This document shows positions 41,539-49,267 of a DNA stretch of 63,483 nt, in pieces (the first letter of the stretch is position 1; each line of letters starts with the position of its first letter). The notes beneath the pieces were generated by a model. It was not told where the DNA came from. It worked only from the letters and a program-made list of their open reading frames with translations, and ran no database searches. The stretch lies in contig JAFDDA010000008.1 of the NCBI GenBank assembly GCA_019311105.1, positions 1 through 63,483 on the forward strand, read 5' to 3'. The stretch comes from Deltaproteobacteria bacterium. GTDB taxonomy: Bacteria; Myxococcota_A; UBA9160; JAFDDA01. A program made the position numbers and the translations under genes.

Positions 41539-42336
41539 ATGCGTCACCCCTTCTTCGATCTGCCGCGGCCGTTCCCGGTCGGGCACCGGGGCGCCTCGGG
41601 CGAACTCCCCGAGAACACCCTGCCCGCCTTCGAACGCGCTCTCGAGCAGGGTGCGCTCATGCTCGAAACCGACGTCCACCCGACGCACGAGGGGGTCGCC
41701 GTCGTCTTCCACGACGCCGACGTCGCCCGCACCACGGACGGCTCGGGGCCGATCGCCGAAACGACCCTCAGCGAACTGCTCGCCCTCGACGCAGGCCACG
41801 GCTTCACGCCCGACGGCGGAGCGAGCTTCCCCAGCCGGGGCCAGGGCATCGCGATCCCGACCCTGGACGAGGCCTTCGCCGCGTTCCCCGATGCCCGCTT
41901 CAACATCGAGATCAAGCAAGGGGACCGGGCCTTCATCGAAAGTGTCGTGAAGGCCTCCGCACCGCGCGCCGACCGCACGCTCCTCACGTCGGGCAGCGAC
42001 GAGACGATCTCGATCCTCCGATCCGTGCTCGCCGACACCGGCGTCGCCACCGCCATGGGTGCGTCCCTCGGCGATTGCATCGCTTTGGTGAAGGCGGCAG
42101 CGGGCGGCGGCGCACCACCGCCCGAACCCATGGCCCTGCAGATCCCCACCGAGTTCGGCGGCCAGCCGTTGGTGACGCCCGAACTGGTCGCGTTCGCTCA
42201 TGAACACGACATCCAGGTCCACGTCTGGACGATCAACGACCCCGCTGAGATTGAGCGCTTGCTCGATCTAGGGGTTGATGCCGTCATGAGCGACTTCCCG
42301 ATCCGGGTCGTGGAGGCGATCGGTCGCCGGCCGTGA
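41539..42336 (+). CDS. Glycerophosphodiester phosphodiesterase family protein
   Basis: GDPD enzymes hydrolyse glycerophosphodiesters to glycerol-3-phosphate and an alcohol. The 265 aa show the full metal and acid-base set: VGHRGASGELPENTLPAFERALEQG in parts (HRG, PENT), LETDVHPTHEGVAVVFHDADVARTTDG (E-D and HD), FNIEIKQGD and the C-terminal VHVWTINDPAEIERLLDLGVDAVMSDFP. No signal peptide, so it is cytoplasmic. The downstream methyltransferase starts within its stop (GTGA). Confidence 0.93.
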   Translation: MRHPFFDLPRPFPVGHRGASGELPENTLPAFERALEQGALMLETDVHPTHEGVAVVFHDADVARTTDGSGPIAETTLSELLALDAGHGFTPDGGASFPSRGQGIAIPTLDEAFAAFPDARFNIEIKQGDRAFIESVVKASAPRADRTLLTSGSDETISILRSVLADTGVATAMGASLGDCIALVKAAAGGGAPPPEPMALQIPTEFGGQPLVTPELVAFAHEHDIQVHVWTINDPAEIERLLDLGVDAVMSDFPIRVVEAIGRRP

Positions 42337-42875
42337 CGCCGGGCCCGCTTCCGCCGCCCTCCCCCTTTCTGCTGGACGTCTGGCCACGCCTCGCCGCGCC
42401 CGGCCCGACGCTCGACCTCGCGTGCGGTCGCGGCCGCCACGCGAGGGCGATGCTCGAACGCGGCGCCACGGTGGTGGCCATGGATCGGAATGCCGGGTCC
42501 CTTCGGGAGCTTCGAGCCGGGGCCGCCGCGGGCCCGGCGCTGATGGCAGTGCAGGCCGACCTCGAAGTGCAAGACCGGATCCCGACCCGGACGGGCGCGT
42601 TCGGTCGCGTGATCGTCTTCCGCTACCTCCACCGACCCCTCGCCCGCGAGATCGAGCGCGTGCTGCGGCCCGGGGGCTGGCTGGTCTACGAGACCTTCAC
42701 CCGCGGGCAGGCCGCGCTCGCGCACGGGCCGAGCCGGCCCGAGTTCCTGCTCGAGCCGGGCGAACTTCCGGAACTCTTCCCGGGCCTTCGGGTCGAGAGC
42801 TTCGAGGAGTTACGCACCGAAGGCGAGCGGCCCGAGGCCCTGGCTCGACTCGTCGCGCGAAAGCCCGAGGCCTAG
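42333..42875 (+). CDS. Class I SAM-dependent methyltransferase
   Basis: A 180-aa protein starting with GTG inside the GDPD stop codon. The SAM-binding motif I is LDLACGRGRHARAMLERGATVVAMD, and VLRPGGWLVYETF is the post-motif strand, as in TehB-like small methyltransferases. The substrate is unknown. The order FLLDVWPRLAAPGPTLDLACGRGRH resembles proteins annotated as tellurite-resistance TehB relatives. It converges on queG with a 4-nt overlap. Confidence 0.85.
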   Translation: MTPGPLPPPSPFLLDVWPRLAAPGPTLDLACGRGRHARAMLERGATVVAMDRNAGSLRELRAGAAAGPALMAVQADLEVQDRIPTRTGAFGRVIVFRYLHRPLAREIERVLRPGGWLVYETFTRGQAALAHGPSRPEFLLEPGELPELFPGLRVESFEELRTEGERPEALARLVARKPEA

Positions 42876-43930
42876 CCCGACGTCGCGAGTTCGAGGCGAC
42901 GGAGCGCCCAACGCGCGTGCTCGGCCAGCAGCGGGTCGTCCCCTTCCGCGTGGCGGCGGACGGCGGGCCCGAGCGACCGGTCGCCGGAGTTCCCGGCGGC
43001 CACGAGCGCGTTCCGCAGCAGGCCGCGACGTTTCGTGCGCCGCAGCGCCGTGTCCGCCGCCGCGGCGCGCCAAGCCTCCTCCCCGAGAGAGAGCAGCCAC
43101 TCGAGGCTCGGCGCCCGCCAGGCGGCGCGCGGCGCGAGACGGGCTCGGAGCCCCCCCGAGTCGGCCGGGACACGGCGGCGCGTGCGCGTGTTCCACGGGC
43201 AGACCTCCTGGCACACGTCGCAACCGAAGACCCAGTCGCCCTGCCCCGCTCGCAGGACCTCCGGGATCTCGCCGCGAACTTCGATCGTCGTGTAGGAGAG
43301 GCAGCGTGAGGCGTCGAGCACGTAGGGCTCGGGGAACGCATCGGTCGGGCAGGCGTCGAGGCAGGCTCGACAACTGCCACAGTGATCCTCGATCGGTGCG
43401 TCCGCGGCGAGTTCGAGGTCGGTGAGCAGCACACCGAGAAACAGGTACGAGCCGAGTTCGGGATCGATCAGGCAGGTGTTTTTTCCGATCCAGCCGAGCC
43501 CGGCCCCCGCCGCGGCCTCGCGTTCGTGGACCGGGCCGGTGTCGACATAGGCGCGCTGCGACACGGGCCCACCCGCCCGAGCCTCCAGTGCCGACCCGAG
43601 CGCTTCGAGTCGTTCGAGCATCAGTTCGTGGTAGTCCTCGCCCCCGGCGTAGCGAGCGATGCGGCCCGCCGACACGGGCCCGGTCAGGTCGGGCCCGGCC
43701 GGGTCGTAGACGAGGCCCACCACCAGCAGACTTCGGGCGCCGGGCATCACCTCGCGCGGGTCCATGCGCTCGCCGGCGCGGCGGCCGATCCACTCCATTT
43801 CGCCGTCGTAACCGCGCGCGAGCCAGTCCCGCAGGAAGCCGGCATGGGCGCCCGGAAGCGCCGGCGCAATGCCGGCGCGATCGAAGCCCAGGGCGAGCGC
43901 CAAGGTCTTCGCATCTTCGGCTGTGATCAT
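42872..43930 (-). CDS. queG: Epoxyqueuosine reductase
   Basis: QueG makes queuosine from epoxyqueuosine in tRNA, with cobalamin and two 4Fe-4S clusters. The 352 aa show the N-terminal B12 domain (RYAGGEDYHELMLERLEALG), GLGWIGKNTCLI with the catalytic Asp in YVDTGPVHEREAA, and the cluster motifs HCGSCRACLDACPTDAF and FGCDVCQEVCPWN, then a C-terminal HEAT-like domain (LLRNALVAAGNSGD). No other queuosine gene is in the window. It is divergent from the Lgt-family gene. Confidence 0.96.
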   Translation of the reverse strand: MITAEDAKTLALALGFDRAGIAPALPGAHAGFLRDWLARGYDGEMEWIGRRAGERMDPREVMPGARSLLVVGLVYDPAGPDLTGPVSAGRIARYAGGEDYHELMLERLEALGSALEARAGGPVSQRAYVDTGPVHEREAAAGAGLGWIGKNTCLIDPELGSYLFLGVLLTDLELAADAPIEDHCGSCRACLDACPTDAFPEPYVLDASRCLSYTTIEVRGEIPEVLRAGQGDWVFGCDVCQEVCPWNTRTRRRVPADSGGLRARLAPRAAWRAPSLEWLLSLGEEAWRAAAADTALRRTKRRGLLRNALVAAGNSGDRSLGPAVRRHAEGDDPLLAEHARWALRRLELATSG

Positions 43931-44002
43931 GCCCTTAGGATGACAGGCGCACCCCGGGTGTGAACCGACGAATTCATCCCACGCGACCGCAGACCTCGGG
44001 CA

Positions 44003-44068
44003 GCCTCGACGCCGAGCGGTCTGATCCCTCGGCCGGCCTCGGCGCCGAGCGGTCTGATACCCTCGGGC
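44003..44068 (+). repeat. 33-bp imperfect tandem repeat upstream of the Lgt-family gene
   Basis: Two units (44003-44035 and 44036-44068) share GCCTCG-CGCCGAGCGGTCTGAT and differ mainly by short indels near the end. The second contains CTCGGCGCCGAG, a perfect 12-bp palindrome. The array ends 4 nt before ATG 44073, so it overlaps the region where a promoter and ribosome site would be. Confidence 0.85.
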
Positions 44069-44072
44069 GCCC

Positions 44073-44849
44073 ATGTTCCCCTACCTCGAACAACCGTCGC
44101 TCTCCTTGGGCAACTACACCCTCTACTTCTTCCAGGTGGCGGTCTGCACGGCCGTGATCCTGGGGTACGAGATCGTCGTCCGGCGTGGTCCGCGCCTCGG
44201 CCTGGACGACGAGCAGACCGCGGGCATCCTCGCCTGGGTGATTCTCTGGGGCTTCGTCGGCTCCCATGTCTTCGACACCCTGGCCTACTACCCCGAACGC
44301 GTCCTCGCCGACCCGCTGGAGCTGTTCAAGATCTGGGGGAGCATGTCGTCGTTCGGCGGCATGATGGGCGGCATTCTGGCCGCGGGTTTCCTCGTACGAC
44401 GCCATGGCTGGAGCGGGCGCCAGGGCCTGATTCTCATCGACAGCATCGGCTTCGCCTTCCCCTTCGCCTGGATCTTCGGGCGTCTCGGCTGCGCGCTCGC
44501 CCACGACCACATGGGCATCGCAACCGACCACTGGCTCGGCGTGCAATTCCCCGAAGGCACGCGCTTCGACCTCGGCCTGCTCGAGTTCCTCTACACCGTT
44601 CCCATCGCCGGGCTCTTCTTCGTCCTCGACCGCAAGCCGCGACCGCCGGGCTTCTTCCTCGGCCTCTTCCTCACGCTTTATGGGCCCGTACGATTCGTCC
44701 TCGACACCCTGCGAACCGGGGACGCCCGCTACCTCAGCTGGACACCGGGGCAGTACATCGCCATCCTCGCCACCCTCGGGGGCGCGGCGTTGCTGATTTC
44801 GGCCCTGCGCCGACCGGCCGACGACGACGAGGCCGCCGAAGAAGCCTGA
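44073..44849 (+). CDS. Prolipoprotein diacylglyceryl transferase (Lgt) family protein with altered active-site motifs
   Basis: A 258-aa, seven-helix protein of the Lgt family, which adds diacylglycerol to lipoprotein cysteines. Family order is clear: GYEIVVRRG, WGFVGSHVFDTLAYYPERV, WGSMSSFGGMMGGILA, FGRLGCALAHDHMG, and YGPVRFVLDTLRTGD. Key positions differ from E. coli Lgt: the SFHGG His is Gly (SSFGGMMGG), the GRIGNFINGE loop reads GRLGCALAHDHMG without the Asn residues, and YGxxRFxxE ends in Asp. A related activity with changed chemistry or substrate is possible. There is no clear ribosome site. A GH1 gene follows after 16 nt. Confidence 0.85.
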   Translation: MFPYLEQPSLSLGNYTLYFFQVAVCTAVILGYEIVVRRGPRLGLDDEQTAGILAWVILWGFVGSHVFDTLAYYPERVLADPLELFKIWGSMSSFGGMMGGILAAGFLVRRHGWSGRQGLILIDSIGFAFPFAWIFGRLGCALAHDHMGIATDHWLGVQFPEGTRFDLGLLEFLYTVPIAGLFFVLDRKPRPPGFFLGLFLTLYGPVRFVLDTLRTGDARYLSWTPGQYIAILATLGGAALLISALRRPADDDEAAEEA

Positions 44850-44865
44850 ATCCGAGGAGCGCCCG

Positions 44866-46209
44866 TTGTCGAAGATCGAGTTTCCCGCCGGCTTCCACTG
44901 GGGCGCCGCCACCGCCTCCTACCAGATCGAGGGCGGCTGGAAGGCCGACGGCAAGGGCGAATCCGTCTGGGATCGCTTCAGTCACACCGACGGCAAGGTC
45001 CAGCACGGCCATACCGGCGACGTCGCGTGCGACCACTACAACCGCTTCCGCGAAGACGTGGCCCTGATGAAGGAGCTGAACCTCACGAGCTACCGGTTCT
45101 CGCTCGGCTGGCCGCGCATCCAACCGCTCGGTAAGGGCGCGGTGAACCAGAAAGGCCTCGACTTCTACAGCTCCCTCGTCGACGAGCTGCTCGCCGCGGA
45201 CATCCGCCCCTTCGTGACCCTCTACCACTGGGATCTGCCGCAGGCGCTCGAAGACGACGGCGGCTGGCCCGAGCGCGACCTCGCCGGCCGCTTCTCCGAC
45301 TACGCCGAGATCGTCGGCCACGCCCTCGGCGACCGCGTGAAGCACTGGATGATCTTCAACGAGCCGAAGGTCTTCACCGTGATGGGCTACCTGATCGGAA
45401 ACCATGCGCCGGGCCGCCAGGATCGCGGCGATTTCCTGCGTGCCACCCACACCGTGAACCGGGCCACCGGCCGCGCCTTCGCGGCGCTCAAGTCGATCGA
45501 CGAGAGCTTCGAGGTCTCGAGCGCCTTCAACATGTCGCCTTGCGATCCGCAGACCGACTCGGCGGAAGATGCTGCTGCCACGAAGCGTTGGGATGGGTTC
45601 GTGAACCGCTGGTTCATCGAGCCGGCGCTACTCGGTCGCTACCCCGACATCTTCCCGTCCGGTTTCCCTGCCGAAGACATGGGCATCGAAGACGGCGACT
45701 TCGAGGAGATGAAGGCACCCCTCGATTTCGTAGGGATCAATCTCTACAACCGCTCGATCGTGAAGGCGGCCCACGACGGGAACCTCGACGCCATGGACGC
45801 GGGCCCCGGCCGGGACGGCCCCCACACCGACTTCGGCTGGGAGGTCTGGCCCGACGCCCTCCACGACCAGATCATGAGCGTCACCCGGGACTACGACGCT
45901 CCGATCATCGAGATCACGGAGAACGGCTGCGCCTACGGCGAAGCCCCGGACGCCGAGGGCGTCGTCTCAGACTCGCGCCGGATCGACTTCTACCGCGGCT
46001 ATCTGAAGGCCGTGGCGCGGGCGATCAAGGCCGGTGCAAACGTGCGCGGATATCACGCCTGGTCGCTCATGGACAACTTCGAATGGGCCGAAGGGTATGG
46101 GCAGCGCTTCGGCCTCGTGTGGTGCGACTTCGAGACCCTCGAGCGCACGCCCAAGGCGTCGGCGCGCTGGTACGCGGAAGTCGCCGCGAACAACGGTTTC
46201 GAGGAGTAG
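44866..46209 (+). CDS. Family GH1 beta-glucosidase
   Basis: A retaining beta-glycosidase of 447 aa. TTG 44866 is used as start because GAGGAG lies 5-10 nt upstream and MSKIEFPAGFHWGAATASYQIEGG matches the family N-terminus. The acid/base Glu166 is in HWMIFNEPKVF, the nucleophile Glu352 in IIEITENGCAYG, and GYHAWSLMDNFEWAEGYGQRFGLVWCDF ends the barrel. Expected substrates are beta-glucosides or cellobiose. No signal peptide, so it is cytoplasmic. A sulfotransferase gene begins 6 nt after the stop, possibly co-translated. Confidence 0.95.
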   Translation: MSKIEFPAGFHWGAATASYQIEGGWKADGKGESVWDRFSHTDGKVQHGHTGDVACDHYNRFREDVALMKELNLTSYRFSLGWPRIQPLGKGAVNQKGLDFYSSLVDELLAADIRPFVTLYHWDLPQALEDDGGWPERDLAGRFSDYAEIVGHALGDRVKHWMIFNEPKVFTVMGYLIGNHAPGRQDRGDFLRATHTVNRATGRAFAALKSIDESFEVSSAFNMSPCDPQTDSAEDAAATKRWDGFVNRWFIEPALLGRYPDIFPSGFPAEDMGIEDGDFEEMKAPLDFVGINLYNRSIVKAAHDGNLDAMDAGPGRDGPHTDFGWEVWPDALHDQIMSVTRDYDAPIIEITENGCAYGEAPDAEGVVSDSRRIDFYRGYLKAVARAIKAGANVRGYHAWSLMDNFEWAEGYGQRFGLVWCDFETLERTPKASARWYAEVAANNGFEE

Positions 46210-46214
46210 AGGCT

Positions 46215-47219
46215 TTGGAAGACCGACTGATCTTCCTGATCGGCTCGCCCCGCTCGGGGACGACGATGCTGGCCCGCATGCTGGGGGCGCACTCCGAGGT
46301 CCACGCCCCGGCCGAGCCACACCTGATGACCGGCCTCGCCCACCTCGGCTACTTCGCCAAGGTCGACGCCGCACCCTACGACCCGATCATCACCCAGGTC
46401 GCGCTCCAAGCACTGGTGCCCGCCCTGCCGAACGGCGAGCAGGACTACCTCGATTCACTTCGCGCCCACACGGACGACCTCTACGCCAAACTGCTGTCGG
46501 CTTCAGACAACCGTTTCCTGCTCGACAAGACACCGGCCTACGCGCTGGTGCTCGACTTCATCGCCAAGCTCTACCCGCACGCCCGCTACGTCGTGATCAC
46601 GCGCAACCCACTCGCGGCGTGGTCGTCCCAGGTCGAGTCGTTCTTCGACGACGACCCGGACGCCGCCGAGCGTCTGAGCCCGCTGCTCGACCGCTACGTC
46701 CCGGCCATCGCCCGCTTCCTGCGCGAGCGCCCCGCCAGTCTCGTGCACGTCCGCTACGAAGATCTCGTTCAGGACCCCGAGGCACACCTGCGCCGGATCG
46801 CAGAGGGGATCGGCTTGCCTTTCGAGCCGGGGATGGTGGACTACGGCTCCGCAGGCCAGGGCGCCGCCGCGCGCGGACTCGGCGACCCCGTCCAGGCCGC
46901 TCAGGCCGGACGCGCCACCACCGACTCCCTCGAAAAGTGGAAGCAATCCCTGGCGACCGACCCGCACAAGCTCGAGATGGGGCGGGCGGCGCTGGCCCGG
47001 ACCCTGGACGAGGACCTCGCCACCTGGGGCTTCTCGCGTGCGGAACTCGAAGCCGACCTCGACGCGATCACGCCCGAGACCGCGACGAAGAAGCGGAAGA
47101 GCAGCCGCTACGCCCTCGAGCGACGTGTGCTCGTGACCCTGCGGCGAAACATCCACGAGAACGCCTTCGGTCGGCTGGTGCGCAAGATCCGCTTCTACTG
47201 CGACGTCCTGCTGCGCTGA
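46215..47219 (+). CDS. PAPS-dependent sulfotransferase family protein
   Basis: A 334-aa sulfotransferase. The 5'-phosphosulfate-binding loop is FLIGSPRSGTTMLARML (10-17) and the 3'-phosphate region is YVVITRNPLAAWSSQ (near 125). The reading frame is open far upstream through GH1, but homology starts at residue 1-8, so TTG 46215 (with GAGG just upstream) is used. The natural acceptor is unknown; family members sulfate lipids, carbohydrates or small molecules. The C-terminus is basic. It sits 6 nt after GH1 and 47 nt before the site-2 protease gene. Confidence 0.86.
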   Translation: MEDRLIFLIGSPRSGTTMLARMLGAHSEVHAPAEPHLMTGLAHLGYFAKVDAAPYDPIITQVALQALVPALPNGEQDYLDSLRAHTDDLYAKLLSASDNRFLLDKTPAYALVLDFIAKLYPHARYVVITRNPLAAWSSQVESFFDDDPDAAERLSPLLDRYVPAIARFLRERPASLVHVRYEDLVQDPEAHLRRIAEGIGLPFEPGMVDYGSAGQGAAARGLGDPVQAAQAGRATTDSLEKWKQSLATDPHKLEMGRAALARTLDEDLATWGFSRAELEADLDAITPETATKKRKSSRYALERRVLVTLRRNIHENAFGRLVRKIRFYCDVLLR

Positions 47220-47265
47220 CCCGCGCGCGTTGGTAGAAGCCCGGGCGAAGCGCTAAGCCCCTGAC

Positions 47266-48414
47266 ATGGACTCGGGCATCCGCATCGGCCGCATCCTCGG
47301 CATTCCGATCCATCTGCACCCATCGTGGTTCCTCGTCTTCCTGTTGGTCGTGCTCCAGCTGTGGCGCCAACTGGTGGCGGAGTATCCGGCGGTCGAACCT
47401 GCGTGGCGGATCGGCATCGCGCTCGTGACCTCGGGGCTGCTCTTCGGCTCGATCCTGATGCACGAGCTCGGCCACAGCGTGGTGGCGCTGCGCCACGGCG
47501 TGGCGGTCCGCTCGATCACGCTCTTCATCTTCGGCGGCCTCGCCTTCATGGAGCGCGAGCCCGACAACCCGCGCGCCGAGCTCGAGATCGCCCTGGCGGG
47601 CCCCGCCGTGAACTTCTGCCTCTTCGCAGTCTTCGGCGGGCTCGCTGGCCTGTTCGGGCCGGGCGAGCCCGGCATGGCGGTCTTCCAGTGGCTCGCGGCC
47701 CTGAATCTCGCGGTGGCGCTCTTCAACCTCCTCCCGGGCTTCCCGCTCGACGGCGGGCGCGTGTTGCGCGCGATCCTCTGGGCCCGCGGCCGCCAGCCCG
47801 CACAGGCCACACGCTATGCCGCGCGAATCGGGCAGCTGATCGCCTACACCCTCGTGGCCCTCGGCGTCATCGTCGTCTTTACCGACGTCGTGAGCGGCAT
47901 CTGGCTCGCGCTCATCGGCGGCTTCATCCTCACCGCCTCAGTGGCACACCGCCGCCAGGCCACGTTCGAGATCTCGCTCCGGGGGCTGGTCGCACGCGAC
48001 GTCATGACCGACCGGGTCCCCATGGTGGACGCATCCCTCTCGGTGGCCCGCTTCGCCCGCGAGCAGCTCCTGCGCGGCGATCGCTGGGCCATGGTGCTCG
48101 CGGGCGGCGAGCCGCGCGGGTTGATCTCGCGAACCGACGTCAAGCGCCTCGCTCCGGAACTCTGGGAATCCACCCGCGTGGTCGAGATCGCCACCCCGAT
48201 TGCGGAGGTGGTCATGGCCACGCCGGATCTGCCGGTGGCGGAGGTGATGCGCCTGCTCACCGAAAGGCCGGCCAACCAGATCCCGATCGTCGAGGGCGCA
48301 CGCATGCTGGGCGTCGTCACGCTTCAGAACCTCTTGCAAGCGATCGAGACCCGGTGCCCCGAACCCCTTCGCCCTGACGCCACCGCCCCGGCACCCGAAG
48401 GCCGTGTGCTATAA
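47266..48414 (+). CDS. Site-2 intramembrane metalloprotease (M50) with CBS domain pair
   Basis: A 382-aa, five- to six-helix zinc protease. HELGHSVVALRHGV (HExxH near residue 66) and the second metal site LLPGFPLDGGRVLRAI (NLLPGFPLDGG) are intact. The start MDSGIRIGRILGIPIHLHPSWFL is typical of the SpoIVFB-like, CBS-containing clade. The C-terminal half (about 245-370) holds two CBS motifs that often bind adenosine nucleotides and could link cleavage to energy state. Substrates of such proteases are membrane-bound regulators or short peptides. The PqqA-like 53-aa gene begins only 7 nt after the stop. Confidence 0.93.
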   Translation: MDSGIRIGRILGIPIHLHPSWFLVFLLVVLQLWRQLVAEYPAVEPAWRIGIALVTSGLLFGSILMHELGHSVVALRHGVAVRSITLFIFGGLAFMEREPDNPRAELEIALAGPAVNFCLFAVFGGLAGLFGPGEPGMAVFQWLAALNLAVALFNLLPGFPLDGGRVLRAILWARGRQPAQATRYAARIGQLIAYTLVALGVIVVFTDVVSGIWLALIGGFILTASVAHRRQATFEISLRGLVARDVMTDRVPMVDASLSVARFAREQLLRGDRWAMVLAGGEPRGLISRTDVKRLAPELWESTRVVEIATPIAEVVMATPDLPVAEVMRLLTERPANQIPIVEGARMLGVVTLQNLLQAIETRCPEPLRPDATAPAPEGRVL

Positions 48415-48421
48415 AGCCGCC

Positions 48422-48583
48422 ATGAAACGCGACCCCGGGAACCACCGCACAGAAAACGTGGATCGACCCCACCGCTCGCTTCAGGCAGCGGGTTCGGCTT
48501 CGTGGGAGCCGCAGTTCGAGGTCTTGGGCCTCGACTGCGAGATCACCGCCTACGCTCCGGACGGGGACGAGCCGCTCTTCTAA
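48422..48583 (+). CDS. PqqA-like precursor peptide (possible RiPP/PQQ precursor)
   Basis: A 53-aa protein shorter than most gene-finder limits. Its C-terminal half reads SWEPQFEVLGLDCEITAYAP (27-46), which fits the PqqA pattern W-x(1-2)-P-x-[FV]-x7-E-[VI]-T-x-Y. In PqqA the Glu and Tyr are cross-linked by PqqE to build pyrroloquinoline quinone; here they would be Glu40 and Tyr44, with the same 8-residue spacing from Phe32. The tail is acidic (DGDEPLF). The N-terminal 27 residues form an extra charged leader. No pqqBCDE is visible, so the function is inferred. It sits between a site-2 protease and DUF502. There is no strong ribosome site. Confidence 0.6.
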   Translation: MKRDPGNHRTENVDRPHRSLQAAGSASWEPQFEVLGLDCEITAYAPDGDEPLF

Positions 48584-48592
48584 AGCCGCTTC

Positions 48593-49248
48593 GTGCCCAG
48601 CGCCACTCGCTCACGCCTCCAACGTTGGGGGGCTTCGCTGCGCGGGATCTTTCGCCGCTACTTCGTGGCCGGGATCCTCTTCTTCGCGCCCATCGGGATC
48701 ACGCTGTGGGCGATCTTCTGGATCGTCGGCTACCTCGACCGCCTGCTCCTGCCCCGCGTGCTCGGCTGGCTCGGGGTCAGCGACCCGCCCGTCCTGCCGC
48801 TCGTCGGTGCCCTGTTCACACTGATCGTGATCCTCATGCTCGGGGTCGTGGCCCGGCACCTCCTGCCCTCCCAGATCACGCGCCGCTTCACCAAGCAGCT
48901 CGACGAAATCCCGATCGCCGGCAGCATCTACGGCGCGGTGCGGCAGCTGTTCGAGGCGATCTTCCAATCCGGAGCGGGCTCGCGCTTCAACCGGGTCGTG
49001 CTGATCGAGTATCCCCGCAAAGGCCTCTGGGCCCTCGCCTTCACCACCGGCGAAGCGCGCGGGATCGTCCGACGTCCGGCTTCTACCTGTTGGTGCCCGA
49101 ACCGGAAGTGCAGGACATCGACCTGACCGTCGAGGAAGCCTTCAAGCTCGTGATGTCCGCCGGCCTCGTGGCACCGGAGGACGAACCGGCGGGCCAAGGC
49201 CTTGCCCCCGCCGTCGCGGTGGCCCCTCCCGCCTCCACGCAGAACTAG
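48593..49248 (+). pseudogene. DUF502 membrane protein gene, broken by a deletion/frameshift
   Basis: From GTG 48593 the first frame reads a normal DUF502 protein: YFVAGILFFAPIGITLWAIFW, two membrane helices, IPIAGSIYGAVRQLFEA, VVLIEYPRKGLWALAFTTGE. After about 49065 the frame loses similarity and stops at 49126. The family's C-terminal part (PTSGFYLLVPEPEVQDIDLT and VEEAFKLVMSAGLVAPED) continues in another frame (about 49069-49248). The segment that normally holds VFVPTTPN before PTSGF is absent, so an out-of-frame deletion rather than a single-base slip is indicated. It could be real decay or an assembly error. It follows the PqqA-like gene by 9 nt. Confidence 0.8.
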
Positions 49249-49267
49249 CGCGCGCCCGGAGCTGCCC

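Noticed and set aside
45540..46214. Possible N-terminal extension of the sulfotransferase into GH1
   Set aside because: The extension is low-complexity Arg-rich sequence and the family starts at FLIGSPRSGTT, so the overlap with GH1 is coincidental.
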